Below, piece after piece: positions 15,347 to 24,947 of a stretch of DNA of 64,000 nucleotides. Each line of letters opens with the position of its first letter. The stretch's first letter is position 1. Source of the DNA: Cytophagales bacterium (GTDB lineage: Bacteria; Bacteroidota; Bacteroidia; Cytophagales; Spirosomataceae); assembly GCA_004292855.1 (NCBI GenBank), contig RDXN01000057.1, positions 24,947 through 88,946 of the forward strand, given 5' to 3'. The translations under genes and the position numbers were made by a program. The notes below the pieces were generated by a model that did not search any database, was not told the DNA's origin, and saw only the letters and a list, made by a program, of their open reading frames with translations.

Positions 15347-18240
15347 ACATTGATCGGTTTATCACAAATCTACTTAAAATTCTGCTCATTTGTTTAAGCC
15401 TGACGAATGCCACTGCCCAATCCCTTAATGGCACTTGGGCGTTCCGCACCGACCCCAACGATGTGGGCGAGCAACAGAACTGGCACAAGCCCGAAACAAA
15501 CACGGCGAGTTGGGATAGTTTGCCCGTTCCCGGCAACTGGGACCTGCGAAACGAATATGCACAGTATGTTGGCAAAGGTTGGTATCGGCGCACGTTCGCC
15601 ACACCCGCAACCCTGAACAACCGCGTTGTCCGGCTGTTGTTCGAGGCCGTTTACCACGATTGCACCGTTTGGCTTAATGGCCAGAAATTAGGCGAAAACC
15701 ACAGCGGTTTCCTGCCGTTTGAATTCGAGATAACGAAACTCCTGAACCCATCGGGAACAAACACGCTGGTCGTGTGCGCCGATAATTCGCTGACTCGTGG
15801 GGCCATCTGGAATTGGGGCGGCATCCGGCGGCCCGTCACGCTGGAGGTCACCGAGCCAGTACGGGTAGTTCGGCAACACATCACGCCAACGGTCGATTTA
15901 GCTAAACGAACAGCGACGGTAGCCATCCGGGTGTTCGTGCAAAACCACCGGGCCGCGCTCGGCTCGGTGCAAGCGGCTGAAGCAACGGGTACGGTTCAAC
16001 TCTCAGCCCCTAATAACTTCACGCGGTCGTTGCCGTTTCGGGTGAGTGTGCCTGCAAGCGGGTCGGCATCGGTGCTGATACAGACGACATTAACGGCTCA
16101 GGAAACGCATCTGTGGCATTTCGACAATCCGTTTTTGTACACGTCGGCGGTGACGTTGGCTGGCGCATCTGGCGAAAAAATCAACCGCTTCGGCCTGCGT
16201 AAAATCGAAATCGACAACGCTGCCTACACCCGAACGTCGGCCCGGCTCAAACTCAACGGCGAAGTTATCCGGCCAATGGGTTTTAACCTCGTCCCCGACG
16301 ACCGCACAACGGGCAACACCCTCCCCACCTGGCGCATCAAAGAAGACATCGACCTGCTGAAAGGCTTGGGTTGTACCATGACCCGGCTCTCGCACCTGTG
16401 CCTGCCCGATGAGATGATGGATTACCTGGATGAGCGCGGAATGCTGGTTATCTCCGAAATTCCGCTCTGGGGCTACGACCCCCGCGCCGACCCCGACAGT
16501 ACGGTCTCGAAAGACTGGATGACCCGATTGGTCACCAACCAGTATAATCACCCCTCCGTGATCGGATGGAGCGTGGGCAACGAAATTGGTGACTATCCAA
16601 CCGTTATGAAATACGTAGAAGGGGCCATTGCCTACACGCGTACACTCGACAGTACGCGGCTAGTTTCGAGTGTCAGCCACACGGCTCAGTTTCCGACCGA
16701 TATTGTTGATCTGGGTGATATTGGGTTGATTAATAAATACGGAAAGAACCTGCGACCCATCACACAGAAGCAGCACGACTTACACCCCAAACAAACCCTG
16801 TTTTACAGCGAATATGGCATCGGGCAATTATTCGAAAATCTCGATGCCGACCTGGATGCCAAAACATTGATTGACTCTTTGCGCGGCTTGCCGTATCTGA
16901 TCGGCGGGTCGCTCTGGACATTCAACGACTACCGGAGCCGATTTCTGGGTACTAAAGAAGGCTCCGGGAACCGACCCTGGGGAGTGGTGGACGTGTACCG
17001 ACAGAAAAAACGGGCTTATTATTCATTTCGGCGCGAACACAACCCCCTGCGGGCCATGACAGTAGCCCCGCAGGGAGTTACCTCGGCCCTGGTAAGCCTC
17101 CAACCGCGTGGGGTTCTCGACCTGCCCGCTTATCCGTTACACAACTACCGACTACTTTGGAAACGCACCGACGCGACGGGTAAAATTGGACAAAGCGGGC
17201 TGGTGTCTCTGCTGGTTATCCGCCCCGGCGATGCTCCACAAACACACTCAATCAACTGGAAACCAGATTCTTCATTTGCTATGACTGTCGAACTGCTGGC
17301 TCCCACGAGCGACGCGTTGGCCGATACGACAATCTATTACCAGAAACCTACGCCCCCCATCATCACCTACGCAATGGGTGGGCGCATATACTACAACGCA
17401 CACTCGCAGGGCGGTATGATTCGGGTACATTTTCAGAAAAATCCATCCTGCGTGACCTACAAAGCCCGTTATGGGGAGGGAAGCCTAACCCATGAAACGG
17501 CCCCAACGCTCAATGATTACATCGAAATTCCGAAGGTAGCACTGGGGAAAACGTATCAGGTGACCGTCGTGGGTATTAACGGAGCGGGTGGTACGGCACT
17601 CCGGGAAAGTGCGCCGGACAATATTCGATCTGTTACGGTCGAGAAACTTGGTTTTGCGCCCCCTGCCATCCAACACGTTGAACCTGCCGATGGTGGCTTT
17701 TTCATCGGTTACGCCAGCCCCGACGATGATTATGCGTATCGGGTTCAGGTAACAGACACACCGGGCGATTACACCAAAGCTAAAACGGTACAGAGTCTGA
17801 CACCGGGAACCTTGTTCGTACCGGGACTAACAAATCGGTCCGCCGATGCGGGAAAACCGTACTATTTTCGGTTTAAGCGACTGAAAGACAACTACTTCGC
17901 CATCAACTGGTCGGAGGAGCGGGTTGTTACGCCAGATGGCGGACAACGACCGGCACCACCCGTTTTGCAGGGTATCGTGCAACAGAGCAACGAGGCTGTT
18001 GTGTGTTTCAATCCTGTTCCAAAGGCCACGGGCTACCTGCTCGAATACCGGCGTGGTAACACCAACACCTGGCAGCAGCAATCTATACCGACCGTTCAGA
18101 CAGGCCGATTTATTCTAACAGGCCTTGATTCGAAACAATCCTACGAATATCGAATGGCTACTGTCAATGCTCACGGACAATCCGATTTCTCACCAACTCT
18201 AACGATCAATCCTTATGCTCCGTCTCGACGCAACCGATAA
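15337..18240 (+). CDS. Glycoside hydrolase family 2 protein with C-terminal fibronectin type III domains
   Basis: A 967-residue secreted beta-glycosidase (beta-galactosidase/glucuronidase group). Signal peptide residues 1-28. GH2 sugar-binding and Ig-like domains cover about 30-290 (WYRRTF, TVWLNGQKLGENHSGF). The TIM barrel carries the acid/base Glu near residue 415 (GWSVGNEIGDYP) and the nucleophile Glu near 491 (FYSEYGIGQ). Two or three fibronectin type III-like domains follow, to the C-terminus, an unusual extension. The start at 15337 is the only good one with a signal peptide; the open frame further upstream runs antisense to the toxin-antitoxin genes. The stop lies 26 nt inside the next gene. 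Confidence 0.9.
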   Translation: MRPYIDRFITNLLKILLICLSLTNATAQSLNGTWAFRTDPNDVGEQQNWHKPETNTASWDSLPVPGNWDLRNEYAQYVGKGWYRRTFATPATLNNRVVRLLFEAVYHDCTVWLNGQKLGENHSGFLPFEFEITKLLNPSGTNTLVVCADNSLTRGAIWNWGGIRRPVTLEVTEPVRVVRQHITPTVDLAKRTATVAIRVFVQNHRAALGSVQAAEATGTVQLSAPNNFTRSLPFRVSVPASGSASVLIQTTLTAQETHLWHFDNPFLYTSAVTLAGASGEKINRFGLRKIEIDNAAYTRTSARLKLNGEVIRPMGFNLVPDDRTTGNTLPTWRIKEDIDLLKGLGCTMTRLSHLCLPDEMMDYLDERGMLVISEIPLWGYDPRADPDSTVSKDWMTRLVTNQYNHPSVIGWSVGNEIGDYPTVMKYVEGAIAYTRTLDSTRLVSSVSHTAQFPTDIVDLGDIGLINKYGKNLRPITQKQHDLHPKQTLFYSEYGIGQLFENLDADLDAKTLIDSLRGLPYLIGGSLWTFNDYRSRFLGTKEGSGNRPWGVVDVYRQKKRAYYSFRREHNPLRAMTVAPQGVTSALVSLQPRGVLDLPAYPLHNYRLLWKRTDATGKIGQSGLVSLLVIRPGDAPQTHSINWKPDSSFAMTVELLAPTSDALADTTIYYQKPTPPIITYAMGGRIYYNAHSQGGMIRVHFQKNPSCVTYKARYGEGSLTHETAPTLNDYIEIPKVALGKTYQVTVVGINGAGGTALRESAPDNIRSVTVEKLGFAPPAIQHVEPADGGFFIGYASPDDDYAYRVQVTDTPGDYTKAKTVQSLTPGTLFVPGLTNRSADAGKPYYFRFKRLKDNYFAINWSEERVVTPDGGQRPAPPVLQGIVQQSNEAVVCFNPVPKATGYLLEYRRGNTNTWQQQSIPTVQTGRFILTGLDSKQSYEYRMATVNAHGQSDFSPTLTINPYAPSRRNR

Positions 18241-20554
18241 ACGAGAACTCAAAACGATTACCCATCAAGCCGATTTAGTGGTCGTAGGTGGTGGCTTATC
18301 TGGTGTCTGCTCAGCCGTCACAGCGGCTCGTGCGGGCATCCGGGTATTACTGGTGCAGGACCGACCCGTGCTGGGCGGCAATGCCTCCAGCGAGGTACGG
18401 CTGTGGGTGCTGGGGGCCACCTCGCACATGGGCAACAACAACCGCTGGGCACGCGAGGGGGGCGTTATCGACGAAATTCTGGTTGAAAACTGGCATCGCA
18501 ACCCCGAAGGCAATCCACTCATTTTCGACACTATCCTGCTCGAAAAGGTCATCCTCGAACCGAACATCACGCTGCTGCTCAATACTGCAGTGTTCGATGT
18601 GGAGATGCTAGTACCCCCCCGCCCCCTGAAGGGGGAGAACGTTGAGCATAGTCAAGCAACTCCCCCTTTAGGGGGCGGGGGGGTGAAATCCGTTCGGGCC
18701 TTTTGCGCCCAAAACAGCACGATGTACGAGCTTTCGGCCCCGTTGTTCTGCGATGCGTCGGGCGATGGCGTGGTTGGGTTTCAGGCCGGGGCTGCGTTTC
18801 GAATGGGGGCCGAGAGGCAGGAAGAGTTCGGCGAAAAATTTGCCCCTAGTGCTGAATACGGCGAGTTGTTGGGGCACTCGCTGTATTTCTACACCAAAGA
18901 CACGGGTCGTCCGGTGCGGTTTGTGCCCCCCGCCTACGCGCTCGACGACATCACCAAAATCCCACGTTATCGCCGGTTCAACGCCAAAGAGTTTGGTTGC
19001 CAACTCTGGTGGATCGAGTACGGGGGTCGGTTAGACACTGTCCATGACACCGAGGCCATCAAATGGGAACTCTGGAAGGTGGTGTATGGGGTCTGGAATC
19101 ACATCAAAAACTCCGGGCAGTTTCCCGAAGCTGAAACCATGACCCTCGAATGGGTCGGCACCATTCCGGGCAAACGCGAAAGTCGCCGATTTGAGGGCGA
19201 TTATATGCTGACCCAACACGACGTGGTGGAGCAGCGCAAACACCCCGACACGGTGGCTTTTGGTGGCTGGAGCATCGACCTGCACCCCGCTGATGGCGTT
19301 TTTTCGGAGAAACCCGGCTGCAATCAGTGGCACAGCAAAGGGATTTATGGTATTCCCTATCGCTGTATGTATAGCCGTAATGTGGACAATCTGTTCCTGG
19401 CGGGGCGAATTATTTCAGCGAGCCACGTGGCATTTGGTTCGTCGCGGGTGATGGGTACGTGTGCTCACGTGGGGCAGGCGGTGGGTATGGCCGCTGCCCT
19501 TTGTGTAAAACAGGGGTTGTTACCGCGTGGGTTGAGCGATGCCGAACAGATGGCCCAATTACAACAGGAACTGTTAAAAACCGGCCAACACCTGCCCGGT
19601 CTTAAACTTCACGACCCCGCCGACCTCGCACAGTCGGCCACGTTGACTGCCAGCAGCGAGTTTATTCTGACCGAACTCCCTCCTAACGGCCCCTGGCAAT
19701 CTCTGACCGATTCTGCCGCTCAGATGTTGCCGCTACCCGCCGGTGCGGTGCCGCAAATGACTGCCTTCGTGGCTGCCGACCAGGATACGACCTTGACTGT
19801 TGAACTGCGCCGGAGTAGCAAGCCGGGCAATCACACGCCCGACGTAACGTTGCAAACCCTATCAATTCCACTTCGAAAAGGGGAACAACCTGTTGATTTG
19901 TCGTTTGGTTACACCGTCGAAGAGCCAGAGTACGTCTTTATATGCTTCCTGAAAAACGAACATATTCAGCTTCAGTACAGTCAAATGCGGTTAACGGGGG
20001 TGCTATCGGTATTTAACAAAACCAACCCCGCCGTATCGAACTATGGCAAACAGGAACCGACCGACGATATTGGAGTCGAAACGTTTGAGTTCTGGTGCCC
20101 CGAACGCCGACCTAAGGGCCATAATATTGCCCTGACTATCGAAGGGGGTATCCGCCTATTTTCACCTGAGAACGTTCGGAATGGCCTGCAACGTCCCGTC
20201 GATCAACCGAATGCCTGGGTAGCCAACCTCGACGACCCCAACCCGACGCTAACACTCACCTGGCCTCAAAAACAACGAATTGGCCGCGTAGAACTAACCT
20301 TCGATACTGATTTTGATCACCCCCTTGAGACAGTTATCATGCTTAATCCCGAAACTGTTTCACCGTTTTGTGTGAAGGAAATCATGCTTTGCAACGACGT
20401 ACAGGAGCGCATTTTTCTTCAAACCGAAAATTATCAGAGCCGTCAGAGTATTTGGTTTACGGAGCCAGTCGAAACCCGTAGCTTAACCATTCACCTGAAA
20501 ACTGCAACAGCAACGATACCTGCGAGTCTGCTAGAGTGTCTCGTGCTGAACTAA
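18215..20554 (+). CDS. FAD-dependent oxidoreductase, polysaccharide-locus type
   Basis: A 779-residue protein. The Rossmann FAD motif is at residues 20-45 (DLVVVGGGLSGVCSAV, then an acidic end of the second strand), followed by GGNASSEVRLWV and DASGDGVVGF, typical of the FAD_oxidored family found in Bacteroidota glycan loci. The C-terminal 250 residues look like beta-sandwich domains. The reaction is unknown; oxidation or dehydration of a sugar is a guess. A 70-nt palindrome (18614-18683) lies within the reading frame and adds about 24 residues (PPRPLKGENVEH and following) to the FAD domain without breaking it. No clear export signal. It overlaps the GH2 gene by 26 nt. Confidence 0.85.
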   Translation: MLRLDATDKRELKTITHQADLVVVGGGLSGVCSAVTAARAGIRVLLVQDRPVLGGNASSEVRLWVLGATSHMGNNNRWAREGGVIDEILVENWHRNPEGNPLIFDTILLEKVILEPNITLLLNTAVFDVEMLVPPRPLKGENVEHSQATPPLGGGGVKSVRAFCAQNSTMYELSAPLFCDASGDGVVGFQAGAAFRMGAERQEEFGEKFAPSAEYGELLGHSLYFYTKDTGRPVRFVPPAYALDDITKIPRYRRFNAKEFGCQLWWIEYGGRLDTVHDTEAIKWELWKVVYGVWNHIKNSGQFPEAETMTLEWVGTIPGKRESRRFEGDYMLTQHDVVEQRKHPDTVAFGGWSIDLHPADGVFSEKPGCNQWHSKGIYGIPYRCMYSRNVDNLFLAGRIISASHVAFGSSRVMGTCAHVGQAVGMAAALCVKQGLLPRGLSDAEQMAQLQQELLKTGQHLPGLKLHDPADLAQSATLTASSEFILTELPPNGPWQSLTDSAAQMLPLPAGAVPQMTAFVAADQDTTLTVELRRSSKPGNHTPDVTLQTLSIPLRKGEQPVDLSFGYTVEEPEYVFICFLKNEHIQLQYSQMRLTGVLSVFNKTNPAVSNYGKQEPTDDIGVETFEFWCPERRPKGHNIALTIEGGIRLFSPENVRNGLQRPVDQPNAWVANLDDPNPTLTLTWPQKQRIGRVELTFDTDFDHPLETVIMLNPETVSPFCVKEIMLCNDVQERIFLQTENYQSRQSIWFTEPVETRSLTIHLKTATATIPASLLECLVLN
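18614..18683. repeat. GC-rich palindromic element inserted in frame
   Basis: Arms of 23 nt (18614-18636 and 18661-18683) are inverted copies with one mismatch, enclosing a 24-nt loop. The arms read CCCCCCCGCCCCCTGAAG and so on. The composition is unlike the host gene. The form is that of a REP or short palindromic mobile element, here tolerated as coding sequence. Confidence 0.85.
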
Positions 20555-20562
20555 ATTAACCT

Positions 20563-20588
20563 CAGCCGCCGAGTCACCTCGGCGGCTG
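20563..20588. terminator. Hairpin between convergent FAD and enolase-family genes
   Basis: CAGCCGCCGAG pairs perfectly with CTCGGCGGCTG around a TCAC loop, without a strong T run. It is likely a bidirectional terminator or mRNA 3' end. Confidence 0.7.
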
Positions 20589-20610
20589 GTCTTCAGAACG
20601 TTCTATGCAT

Positions 20611-21843
20611 TCACACAATCCGCTCGGCACTTTTCCAGATGCCTTCGTCGTATTGAATCCCCAACCCCGGTGTGTTAGGTAGTTGCATCAGGCCATTTCG
20701 CACCTGAATCCGGGGGGTGTACCAACTGGGCTGATTCCCCTTCAAATCATACACAAACTCCTGGAGACCGTGGAGGTTGGGGCACACGGCGGCCAAATGC
20801 CAGAACGGGGCAATCAGCGGATCGGCTTTGGGGGTGTGGGGGGCAACGGACTTACCGAATTTCCGGGCAATTTCGGCCACCTGCAACCCGCGCAAAATGC
20901 CCCCGTTGTAGTACACGTCGGCCTGCAACACGTCGTACACGCCCGTGCGGGCCAGCCGCTCGAACCGGTACACGCTCGTATCCTGCTCACCCCCGGCTAA
21001 CACCAGTTTTTTGAGGGCTTTGTTGACGTCGCTCAGGCCCTCTTCGTCCTCGAAATTGCAGGGTTCCTCAAATATGGCCACGCCGTAATCTTCCAGCATC
21101 CGCCCGATTTCAATGCCCTCTTTGGGTGTGTACGAGCCATTGGCATCGGCGTAAATCACGGCCTTGTCGCCCAGCGTTTTGCGGACCAACGGCACAAATG
21201 CCCTCGTCCGTTTATCGTCGGCGGGGGTGTTCACCATGCGACCACCTACCTTGATTTTCACGCCTTTAGCCCCCGTAACGGCCAGTTTTTGAGCCATGCG
21301 TTCAACGACCACCTCCGGCGCGTCGGTGCCCCGGTCGAAATCGGAAATATACACCTCGTATTGCGTGCGCAGAGGCTTGCCGAGGAGTGCATAAACCGGC
21401 TTTTTGGCCACTCGTCCCAACAAATCCCAAAGCGCAATCTCGACCGAACCGATGCAGTTCCAGAGCGGCATCCCGGCGTATTTGTAGTTGGAATTCAATC
21501 GGTACGCGTTGTCGACCAATTGTGGCAAATCGCGGGCGTCTTTCCCCACAAAGTGCTCTATAACAATGCCTTTTAATAATGACGACAGGTTCTTCATCCG
21601 GTCATTGCACTGCGTGATGCCCTGCTTGCCGGTCTCCGAGGTGACGACCACAAACAGTTCTGATTGGGTTTTCAGGAGTTGTATAGACCGAACCAGAACC
21701 GGAGTGCCGATGGCTTGCCGGAGGTCGGGGATCGGCCAGGTGGGAAGGGCATCAGCGTTGCGTTGTGCGGCCAGCGAAGGGCGGGGCAAGATGAGCAGGG
21801 CCGCCGAAGCGGTCAGGGTTTTTAGGAAGTTGATGCGGTTCAT
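20611..21843 (-). CDS. Exported enolase-superfamily protein (mandelate racemase/muconate lactonising group)
   Basis: A 410-residue protein with an N-terminal export signal (MNRINFLKTLTASAALLILP). The catalytic barrel has KxK in VKIKVGG near residue 196, metal ligands Asp near 229 (YADANGSY), Glu near 259 (FEEPC) and Glu near 285 (GGEQDT), and the His in VAPHTPK near 333. This set fits acid-sugar dehydratases or racemases of the superfamily. Export is uncommon for the group. The nearby GH28 and GH2 genes suggest a sugar acid as substrate; the exact reaction is unknown. It lies downstream of a nested inverted-repeat element. Confidence 0.87.
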   Translation of the reverse strand: MNRINFLKTLTASAALLILPRPSLAAQRNADALPTWPIPDLRQAIGTPVLVRSIQLLKTQSELFVVVTSETGKQGITQCNDRMKNLSSLLKGIVIEHFVGKDARDLPQLVDNAYRLNSNYKYAGMPLWNCIGSVEIALWDLLGRVAKKPVYALLGKPLRTQYEVYISDFDRGTDAPEVVVERMAQKLAVTGAKGVKIKVGGRMVNTPADDKRTRAFVPLVRKTLGDKAVIYADANGSYTPKEGIEIGRMLEDYGVAIFEEPCNFEDEEGLSDVNKALKKLVLAGGEQDTSVYRFERLARTGVYDVLQADVYYNGGILRGLQVAEIARKFGKSVAPHTPKADPLIAPFWHLAAVCPNLHGLQEFVYDLKGNQPSWYTPRIQVRNGLMQLPNTPGLGIQYDEGIWKSAERIV

Positions 21844-21874
21844 TTGTTACTAAGGGTTCACTTAGGGGGAATCG

Positions 21875-22056
21875 TATCAGGGTGCATTTCAATCTTGTGG
21901 GTTATTGGCCTTACGGCCATGCCGGATACTATCCGGCATTACAAAAGTGGCCATCCATGTAATGCCGGATAGTATCCGGCATGGCCGTAAGGCCAATATA
22001 GGTTGCTTTACTTAGCGACGGTTGAGCAAAACACAAGATTGAAATACACCCTGATA
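21875..22056. repeat. Nested inverted-repeat element, MITE-like
   Basis: Outer arms of 25 nt (21875-21899 and 22032-22056) are inverted copies with one mismatch. Inside them, arms of 41 nt (21903-21943 and 21958-21998) are perfect inverted copies around a 14-nt loop. Each inner arm is itself built of two smaller palindromes (GGCCTTACGGCC and ATGCCGGATACTATCCGGCAT-like). There is no coding capacity. GAAT is found just outside both ends, in direct orientation but at slightly different distance, so a target duplication is only possible. This lies in the 359-nt gap between the enolase-family and GH28 genes. Confidence 0.85.
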
Positions 22057-22202
22057 GAATGCTACTCACTCAGTTTCTAGGTAAAACCGTAAATCGCGCC
22101 AGACTTGCAAATTAGACCTTTAGTCGAATAGATAGCCTGATGAACCCCGACTTGCACCGGCGGCACCGGCATGAGTTCGGCAGCAGGTTATACGGAGCAG
22201 AC

Positions 22203-23528
22203 TTACTTGGGCTGATCTGTATCTAATACGTTGATATCTGCCAGTTTCACCTCGTTTCCTTTGCCACTACGCCCAACCGTCACGTTCCGTAGTACAATCT
22301 GCCCAATGGGTTTGGCCGGTACCCCCACCAGCCACCAACCATAGTCGCGCACGGCCCGCACGTTGATCTTCTCAACGATAATACGGTCGAAATCAGGCGG
22401 GAAATTGCCCCCCCGGTAACTGTGATAATCCATCTGCATTCGGATGGCGGCACGGCGGCAACTGTCCATGCGCACGTTACGAACCCACACGTCGCGCACA
22501 AAGCCGCCCCGGTCGAGGTTGGCTTTAATGTTGAGGCCGTGGTCGGCGAGGGAAATCGTGCAGTTGTCAATCCAGACCCGCTCCACCCCGCCCGACATCT
22601 CGGAACCAATGCAAAAACCATTGCCCACATTGGAACGGAGCGTACAGTTGCGCACCACCACGTTGCGGGTACCGGGACGTTTCCAGGCGTCCTGGTCGCG
22701 ACCGGCTTTGAGAGAAATAGGGTCGTCGTCGGTGTCGATCCGGCAGTTTTCGATCAACACGTCCTCGCAGGAGTCTGGGTCGATGCCGTCGTCGTTGGTC
22801 GTGCCGTGGCCGATAGTCAGGTTGCGGATGGTCAGGTTTTTGGAGAACACCGGATGGATGGTCCAAAACGGGCTTTGATGGGCCGTGAAGCCATCGAGCA
22901 GGATGTTTTGACACTCGTAAAACTCAATCAGCGACGGGCGAAGTTTGTGGCCCTCGCCAAAGACGCGCTCGGCTTCGGGCGTGCCGGTTTCGCCCATCTT
23001 CCGCAGCATTTTCTTGGCCAGTTCCTGATCGTTCCCGTCCAGTTGTTTTTTCCATGCGAACCAGAACTTGTCGGCCTGCCCGTCGAGCGTACCCCGGCCC
23101 GTGATGGCGATGTTATGCTGACCGCTTGCATGAATCAGAGGTGAGTAGTTGTAGCAAACCGTGCCTTCCCAACGCACTTTCACCACAGGCAGATAATTAG
23201 CAGGGTTGGTACCGAAGCGAATAGTTGTCCCCTCGCTCAAGTGCAGGTTCACATTGGACAACAACCGGATGGGGCCGTTGCAAACGTGCTCACCCGCAGG
23301 CACCACCACGCGCCCGCCCCCGGCCCGATGACAAGCGTCAATGGCCTCGTTTACGGCTTTCTGAAAATTACCGGACGCATCTACTGGAAACGTTTTGTCC
23401 GTGAACGTGGGCGGGTTGATGGCCTTCAGCACCTCGCTCACCTGCCAGGCAAACGGGTCGTTGGTGGCCGGTTTCTGGGTTTGGCAGGCAATCGATAAAA
23501 ATAGAAGCAGGAATAAGGCAGGGCGCAT
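22203..23528 (-). CDS. Glycoside hydrolase family 28 (polygalacturonase-type) lipoprotein
   Basis: A 441-residue right-handed beta-helix enzyme with a lipoprotein signal (LFLSIAC, Cys15). GH28 motifs: NDDGIDPDS near residue 244 (family NTDGxD), DTDDDPISLKAG near 262 carrying the Asp pair, and the GSEMSGG stretch near 302. The canonical GHG appears as NGFCIGSEMSG, so the catalytic-site His is not in its usual place; the RIK substrate-binding motif near the C-terminus is IKA. Family members cleave polygalacturonan, rhamnogalacturonan or xylogalacturonan. It sits between two enolase-superfamily genes on the same strand, which supports a role in pectin-type sugar acid use. Confidence 0.88.
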   Translation of the reverse strand: MRPALFLLLFLSIACQTQKPATNDPFAWQVSEVLKAINPPTFTDKTFPVDASGNFQKAVNEAIDACHRAGGGRVVVPAGEHVCNGPIRLLSNVNLHLSEGTTIRFGTNPANYLPVVKVRWEGTVCYNYSPLIHASGQHNIAITGRGTLDGQADKFWFAWKKQLDGNDQELAKKMLRKMGETGTPEAERVFGEGHKLRPSLIEFYECQNILLDGFTAHQSPFWTIHPVFSKNLTIRNLTIGHGTTNDDGIDPDSCEDVLIENCRIDTDDDPISLKAGRDQDAWKRPGTRNVVVRNCTLRSNVGNGFCIGSEMSGGVERVWIDNCTISLADHGLNIKANLDRGGFVRDVWVRNVRMDSCRRAAIRMQMDYHSYRGGNFPPDFDRIIVEKINVRAVRDYGWWLVGVPAKPIGQIVLRNVTVGRSGKGNEVKLADINVLDTDQPK

Positions 23529-23556
23529 TTTGGCTGATGGAGGAGTACGTGTAATT

Positions 23557-23607
23557 CAGCAGAGCCGCCGACGCGGTACGTGTTTTTAGGAAGTCGACTC
23601 GGGTCAT
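23557..23607 (-). pseudogene. Vestigial signal-peptide fragment of an enolase-family gene
   Basis: Seventeen codons starting at 23607 (MTRVDFLKTRTASAALL) are a near copy, also at nucleotide level, of the first codons of the exported enolase-family gene that starts at 21843 (MNRINFLKTLTASAALL). The similarity stops abruptly and the frame then runs antisense-like into the GH28 gene without family features. Its ATG overlaps the stop of the gene upstream (ATGA), as in a coupled operon. It is probably the remnant of a third, deleted paralogue. Confidence 0.6.
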
Positions 23608-24833
23608 TTATTCAGCTTGCGTTTCTCCATCTCGGCTTCGTTTACGTCCAACCCCAGCCCTACGCCGGTGGGGATATACAGAAAGCCGTTCTCAAATTTA
23701 ACGGTTCCGTTGAACAAAACAGTCTGATCCAGGTCAGGACGTAACCCACTGAATTCCTGCACTTTCGCGCTGTTGGCAATACTGCCCACGAGGTTTAGGC
23801 TCGCGGCTGTGGCGAGCGTGGGGCGGGTGTTATGCACCATCACCTCCTTGTCGAAGGCGTGAGCCATGCCCGCAATTTTGCGGCACTCGCTAATGCCCCC
23901 GCACTTGATGAGGTCGAGGTTCAGGCAGTCGGGATTGCCCGTCATGATCAGGTCGCGAAACTGCCATTTGTTGTACTCGTGTTCGCCCGCGTTCACCTCG
24001 CAGGGCAAGGCCTCCACCACCTGTCGCAGGTCGGGGTAGTTCATGCTCGACACGGGTTCTTCGATTACCTTGATGTTGAAGTTCTCGTAGAGTTTCAGGC
24101 CCAGTTCAATGGCTTTTCCGGCAGTGTAGCCGTTGTTGAAATCCACAAAAATATCGGTCGAATCGCCCACGGCTTTGCGCACTTCCTTGATGCAATCGTA
24201 GGTGAAGTTGAACGGTGGATTGCGCTCCCGGTCGTATAGTTGCATCCGGGCTTTTATAGTTTTATAGCCCTGACTGACAAACTCTTGCCCAAGGTTAGCC
24301 ATTTCGAGCGGGGTTCGATAGCCGTCTTTTTTCCGCCGACCATACGACCCATACACGGCCACTTTTTCGGTTTTATTAGCTCCCAGTAACTTCGATACGG
24401 GCAAGCCAAGTAGCTTTCCTTTCAAGTCCCAGAGCGCGTTATCGACAGCGGCCACGGCACCGGGGTTCAGGCCCGTACTGCCGTTCTCGAATCCCTCAAA
24501 AAACATTTCGGTCCAGAGGTGCTCGGAGTCGAACGGGTCTTGGCCTTTCAGGATCGGTGCAAACACCTCAGAGACGAACTTACCCACAAAATCGGGCCGT
24601 TCGTGGTCGCCCTCGCCCCAGCCGCTGATGCCCGCGTCGGTTTCAATTTTGGCGTAAAGTGCGTTGCGGAAAATGTAGGGTTTTACGTCTGTGATCTTAA
24701 CTGTCTTGCGCACGCTGCCGGGGGTGGGTACGGCGGGTTTGGCGGTTGCCTGTGCCATCAGGTCGGGCGTGTGCGCGAAACCCAGGGCAGCTAAAGCACT
24801 CTGCCTAAGAAATTGGTACCGGGAAAGGGCCAT
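23604..24833 (-). CDS. Exported enolase-superfamily protein (galactonate dehydratase-like)
   Basis: A 409-residue protein, with start at 24833 chosen because it places a signal peptide (MALSRYQFLRQSALAALGF) at the N-terminus; a frame open to 24929 adds 32 residues without signal character. The barrel has Lys near 191 (TIKARMQ), Asp near 229 (FVDFNNGY), Glu near 256 (VIEEPV), Glu near 280 (NAGEHE) and His near 331 (VHNTRP), matching mandelate racemase/galactonate dehydratase chemistry. It shares only distant similarity with the paralogue at 20611-21843. It is divergent from the ADP-ribosylglycohydrolase-fold gene. Confidence 0.87.
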   Translation of the reverse strand: MALSRYQFLRQSALAALGFAHTPDLMAQATAKPAVPTPGSVRKTVKITDVKPYIFRNALYAKIETDAGISGWGEGDHERPDFVGKFVSEVFAPILKGQDPFDSEHLWTEMFFEGFENGSTGLNPGAVAAVDNALWDLKGKLLGLPVSKLLGANKTEKVAVYGSYGRRKKDGYRTPLEMANLGQEFVSQGYKTIKARMQLYDRERNPPFNFTYDCIKEVRKAVGDSTDIFVDFNNGYTAGKAIELGLKLYENFNIKVIEEPVSSMNYPDLRQVVEALPCEVNAGEHEYNKWQFRDLIMTGNPDCLNLDLIKCGGISECRKIAGMAHAFDKEVMVHNTRPTLATAASLNLVGSIANSAKVQEFSGLRPDLDQTVLFNGTVKFENGFLYIPTGVGLGLDVNEAEMEKRKLNK

Positions 24834-24947
24834 TGTACTATTGTGGGAGTTGTTTTGTGCAATAACAAGACGACATAGGGGAGGTTTTACCCCGAACGGG
24901 TCGGGGAGAAACACGTTCCGGCTCGTCATACCGTAAAAAAACGATTC

